This document shows, one piece after another, positions 4,750 to 7,041 of a DNA stretch of 7,041 bases. The position numbers and the translations under genes are program-made. Position 1 is the first letter of the stretch. Each line of letters opens with the position of its first letter. The DNA is from Acidobacteriaceae bacterium (GTDB taxonomy: Bacteria; Acidobacteriota; Terriglobia; Terriglobales; Acidobacteriaceae): assembly GCA_030044455.1 (NCBI GenBank), contig JASHVU010000020.1, positions 1 through 7,041 of the forward strand. Direction: 5' to 3'. The notes beneath the pieces were generated by a model that saw nothing but the letters and a program-made list of their open reading frames with translations, did not search any database and had not been told where the DNA came from.

Positions 4750-5400
4750 TTGTTGAACTGGTTCGAGAAGAAGCAGGGTGGAGGCCCCACTGCCTCCGTT
4801 ACCACCCCGGCTGGCCCCAGAGTGCCACGCCACTCCGGTGGTTGGGCCATGTTGCGCAAGAGGCTGCAGGCAGAACCTGGGTTGCGTGTGATCGACGTTG
4901 GCTTCACTTCGCCGACCAACATTAATTTTCTTACCGAACTTGGACACAGTGTTTATCTGGCCGACTTGGTACACGACGCCTGGAGCGATAACTGGCAAAG
5001 CGCAATGGACGAAGAAGGAAATCCAAAGTGGAATGTTGAAGGCTTCCTCAACCAAAGCATGAACTTTGGCGACCGTACCTTCGATGTGGTTCTGCTATGG
5101 ACGGCGCTCGATTATCTGCCTGAGGCCTTCGTTGTTCCGGTCGTAATGCGTCTATCTGAAGCGATGAATCCCAGTGGCCAGGTGCTGGCGTTTTTCCACA
5201 TGCGCACCCGTGGCGAGGAGACAGCCTATTGCCGCTTTCACCTGACCGACAGCGACGACGTCCAGGTGCAGATTGCGCAGCCGACGCCCATCCAACGCGC
5301 CTTCACCAACCGCAGCATCGAGAAGCTTTTTGCGGGGTGGTCGGGTCATCGACAATTTCTGGCCAAAGATAGCGTCAGCGAAGTGATCATGACGCGGTGA
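4750..5400 (+). CDS. class I SAM methyltransferase-like protein, atypical SAM loop
   Basis: A soluble protein of 216 residues with a Rossmann-type methyltransferase order. Motif I is at 47-57 (VIDVGFTSPTN), the end of strand 2 with an acidic residue at 69-73 (YLADL, D72), motif II-like at 111-124 (FDVVLLWTALDYLP), and motif III-like at 138-149 (AMNPSGQVLAFF). The usual glycine-rich loop (D/E-x-G-x-G-x-G) is replaced by DVGFTSPTN, which keeps only the first glycine, so SAM binding is uncertain. The C-terminal part (about 155-216) is not recognised. Substrate unknown. The start is TTG at 4750, after an in-frame TAA at 4744-4746, with GAGAGGG 7 nt upstream; a second TTG follows at 4753. The protein opening MLNWFEKK looks natural. 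It lies downstream of the bactofilin in the same direction. Confidence 0.75.
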   Translation: MLNWFEKKQGGGPTASVTTPAGPRVPRHSGGWAMLRKRLQAEPGLRVIDVGFTSPTNINFLTELGHSVYLADLVHDAWSDNWQSAMDEEGNPKWNVEGFLNQSMNFGDRTFDVVLLWTALDYLPEAFVVPVVMRLSEAMNPSGQVLAFFHMRTRGEETAYCRFHLTDSDDVQVQIAQPTPIQRAFTNRSIEKLFAGWSGHRQFLAKDSVSEVIMTR

Positions 5401-5430
5401 ATTGTAGCGCCGTTCTCCTGAGCGGCTGTC

Positions 5431-5467
5431 CTTGCGGCGTCCACGCCGCAAGCCATTAGGTTTTCTT
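5431..5467 (+). terminator. hairpin terminator after the methyltransferase-like gene
   Basis: CTTGCGGCG (5431-5439) and CGCCGCAAG (5444-5452) form a perfect 9-bp stem with a TCCA loop, 30 nt after the stop codon. A T-rich stretch (TTTTCTT, 5461-5467) starts 8 nt after the stem instead of directly, so efficiency is uncertain. The position between convergent genes supports the call. Confidence 0.55.
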
Positions 5468-5512
5468 GTCCTATTCCCACGCCACGAATTGATCTCCCGC
5501 GCATTCCCGTCC

Positions 5513-6532
5513 TCAGCTGCCGAATGGCAGCCACGGCTGCATTTCGATCTGCGGTGTGGGTGCCGGATTCCAGCTCGATTCGCCGAAATGCGTATCGAGC
5601 TTGTACTCGCGACGGATGGATCCGACCAGATCACCGATTCGTTTGCGGTACTCGGCGGATACGAAAGCGCCTTTTTCATATCGTCGCCGGTAGGCCTCGG
5701 CCTGGCCGGGGAAATGTTCCTCGACAAATGCGAAAAACGTGGGTTGAGAGCAAGGCTTGAGGAAGAGTGCTCCGGCAAAGAAAAACTCCGCCCCTGCGCC
5801 GGCTGCGGCACGGGCGACCGCCGCGATCGATGAGCGGGTGTCGGTGATACCGGGCATCAGCGGAGAGCAGTTTACTCCGGCCCGGATTCCGGCCTGGCGA
5901 AGCTCGGCGAGGGCCCCGATGCGCAAATCGGGTCGCGGCGCGCGCGGCTCAAGTGTGCGAGCCAGCTTGACGCTCATGGTGGTCACTGTGACGTGAACCG
6001 TGAGTGCGTGGCGTCGAGCGACCTGCTTCAGCAGGTCGAGATCGCGCACGATGAGCGTGGATTTGGATACAATCCCGATCCTGAATCCGCTGGTGCGCGC
6101 AAAAACCTCAAGCAATGAGCGGGTAATCAGCTGCTTGCGCTCGATGGGCTGGTAGGGATCGGTTGCTGTGCCCAGCGCAATGTCGGTGCCCGGCTTGAGC
6201 TTTTTCAGCTCCTGTTCGAGCAGCCACGCGGCATTCTGCTTGAAGAAGATCTTGCGCTCGAACTCTTCAGGCGAACGAAGCTCCAGGAATTCATGCGTGT
6301 AGCGGGCGTAGCAATAGCGACAGGCGAATTCGCAGCCGCGGTAGGGGTTGATGGTGTGGGTGAAGGGTAACCCGCGACGTGAAACTGTTTTGCCGAGGAT
6401 GGACTTCGACGGGAGCGGGCGGTACTCCGTGAGGTGGCCGGCGGCAAGGAGCGGGGCTTGGGCTGCGGAGCGTGCCAGCGGGCCGACAGGGGAGGGTTGA
6501 AGGATGGGGAAGAGCGAATCAGTTTTCGCCAT
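5513..6532 (-). CDS. radical SAM protein, SPL / Rv2578c-like family
   Basis: A cytoplasmic iron-sulfur enzyme that would cleave SAM to start radical chemistry; the substrate is unknown. It has 339 residues. The [4Fe-4S] motif is C67-EFA-C71-RY-C74 within INPYRGCEFACRYCYARYTH, the CxxxCxxC of radical SAM enzymes. Further family stretches are GTATDPYQPIERK (121-133), IGIVSKS (152-158), VTVTTMSVKLARTLEPRAPR (181-200) and GVNCSPLMPGITD (219-231). This pattern belongs to the COG1533 group, related to spore photoproduct lyase and to mycobacterial Rv2578c. Most members are unassigned, and the proteobacterial PA0069-type proteins are alike. The first 35 residues are variable. ATG 6532 has AAAAGG about 8 nt upstream. 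It is divergent from the UPF0173 gene and convergent with the methyltransferase-like gene. Confidence 0.9.
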   Translation of the reverse strand: MAKTDSLFPILQPSPVGPLARSAAQAPLLAAGHLTEYRPLPSKSILGKTVSRRGLPFTHTINPYRGCEFACRYCYARYTHEFLELRSPEEFERKIFFKQNAAWLLEQELKKLKPGTDIALGTATDPYQPIERKQLITRSLLEVFARTSGFRIGIVSKSTLIVRDLDLLKQVARRHALTVHVTVTTMSVKLARTLEPRAPRPDLRIGALAELRQAGIRAGVNCSPLMPGITDTRSSIAAVARAAAGAGAEFFFAGALFLKPCSQPTFFAFVEEHFPGQAEAYRRRYEKGAFVSAEYRKRIGDLVGSIRREYKLDTHFGESSWNPAPTPQIEMQPWLPFGS

Positions 6533-6543
6533 ATATTCGCCTT

Positions 6544-6579
6544 TTGACGTAGCCTACGCTTGCTTTGGAACGGCGTCAA
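6544..6579. promoter_or_regulatory. paired TTGACG hexamers in a divergent promoter region
   Basis: TTGACG occurs on the plus strand at 6544-6549 and on the minus strand at 6579-6574. Each is a good -35 match, one pointing toward each gene, but neither has a clear -10 at 16-18 nt (minus side TAGGCT at 6556-6551; plus side GGAACG). They may equally be the half-sites of an inverted repeat with 24 nt between them. Confidence 0.25.
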
Positions 6580-6664
6580 GCGTTACTTCTCAAGAGGCAG
6601 GCTGTACTGGACTCTCCTTCGCGTTCGAAATGAACTTAACCTTTCCCAAATCAAGGAGAAAATC

Positions 6665-7041
6665 ATGAGCTCATCCTCAAGAACCCGCATTACCTGGCTT
6701 GGCCACGCTACCGTACTCATCCAGACACCCAAGGGAACCAACATCCTGATCGACCCATTCATCCAGAACAACCCCAAATATCCGAAGGAGTTTGAACTGC
6801 CCTCGAGACTCGACGCCATTCTGCTGACTCACGGCCACGGCGACCACATTAGCGACGCTGCGTCAACGGCCAAAAAGCATGGATCGAAGGTTGTGGCAAT
6901 CTATGAACTCGCCGACTACATCGCCGGTAAGGGTGTGCAAGAGACAGTCGGCATGAACCTGGGCGGGACGGTCACCATCAACGACGCGGCGGCGACGATG
7001 GTGGACGCCAAGCACTCTTCCGGAGCGCAGGACGAGAAAGG
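6665..7041 (+). CDS. UPF0173-type metal-dependent hydrolase, metallo-beta-lactamase fold (cut at right edge)
   Basis: The first 125 residues of a protein whose family is usually about 225-235 residues long. Residues 9-31 (ITWLGHATVLI, then LIDP) are the opening beta-strands of the family, with H14. The metal-binding motif is H56-G-H58-G-D60-H61 (LLTHGHGDHISDA), and the next metal histidine is probably H117 in VDAKHSS. These would bind two metal ions. The biological substrate of this family is unknown, though structures related to phosphodiesterases and lactonases exist. AAGGAG lies about 6 nt before ATG 6665, a clear start. No signal peptide, so it is cytoplasmic. It is divergent from the radical SAM gene and nothing indicates a joint role. 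Confidence 0.93.
   Translation, partial: MSSSSRTRITWLGHATVLIQTPKGTNILIDPFIQNNPKYPKEFELPSRLDAILLTHGHGDHISDAASTAKKHGSKVVAIYELADYIAGKGVQETVGMNLGGTVTINDAAATMVDAKHSSGAQDEK

Noticed and set aside
4671..4925. 84-codon open frame starting ATG 4671 before and across the methyltransferase-like gene.
   Set aside because: No good SD; its second half lies in the wrong frame of a clear protein, and its first half is better explained by the hairpin leader. A frameshifted N-terminus was considered, but the TTG-started protein has a natural beginning.

Overview
The window looks like chromosomal DNA from a GC-rich, probably Gram-negative soil bacterium. My best guess is the phylum Acidobacteriota (inference, about 60-65% sure). 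The reasons are a short atpZ-atpI-atpB-atpE block without the other ATP synthase genes, a c subunit carrying a signal peptide, a bactofilin next to a small methyltransferase-like protein, and degenerate AGCTGAA-type heptamer repeats in a spacer. There are no mobile-element genes, no CRISPR array and no rRNA or tRNA gene. Nine protein genes are supported, two of them cut by the window edges, plus one possible 11-codon leader ORF.

Layout. Positions 1-773 (minus) hold the N-terminal half of lysyl-tRNA synthetase (lysS). A 131-bp divergent spacer separates it from the plus-strand membrane-sector genes of the F-type ATP synthase: atpZ-like (905-1204), atpI-like (1201-1614, ATGA overlap), atpB/subunit a (1687-2421) and atpE/subunit c (2674-2973). 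A 252-bp spacer lies between atpB and atpE. It contains a long imperfect stem built from 7-bp repeats, a second GC hairpin, and a tiny ORF with a strong ribosome binding site just before atpE. The b, delta, alpha, gamma, beta and epsilon genes are not here, so the operon is split.

Convergent to atpE is a secreted protein of unknown function (3083-3967, minus). Divergent from that gene is a bactofilin (4189-4572). A 177-bp spacer with several predicted RNA hairpins follows, then a small Rossmann/methyltransferase-like protein (4750-5400) that starts at TTG and has an atypical SAM-binding loop. A hairpin followed by a displaced T-rich stretch separates it from a convergent SPL/Rv2578c-type radical SAM protein (5513-6532, minus). 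Divergent from that is the start of a UPF0173-type metallo-beta-lactamase-fold hydrolase (6665 to the right edge).

How the genes work together. The four atp genes encode the rotor/stator core of the proton (or sodium) channel and its assembly or accessory factors, and are probably co-transcribed. The bactofilin and the methyltransferase-like gene are in the same direction and may be functionally linked; the others look like independent housekeeping or accessory genes. I found no clear new multi-gene system. The most unusual content is non-coding: the structured atpB-atpE spacer with its mini-ORF, and the hairpin-rich leader of the methyltransferase-like gene.
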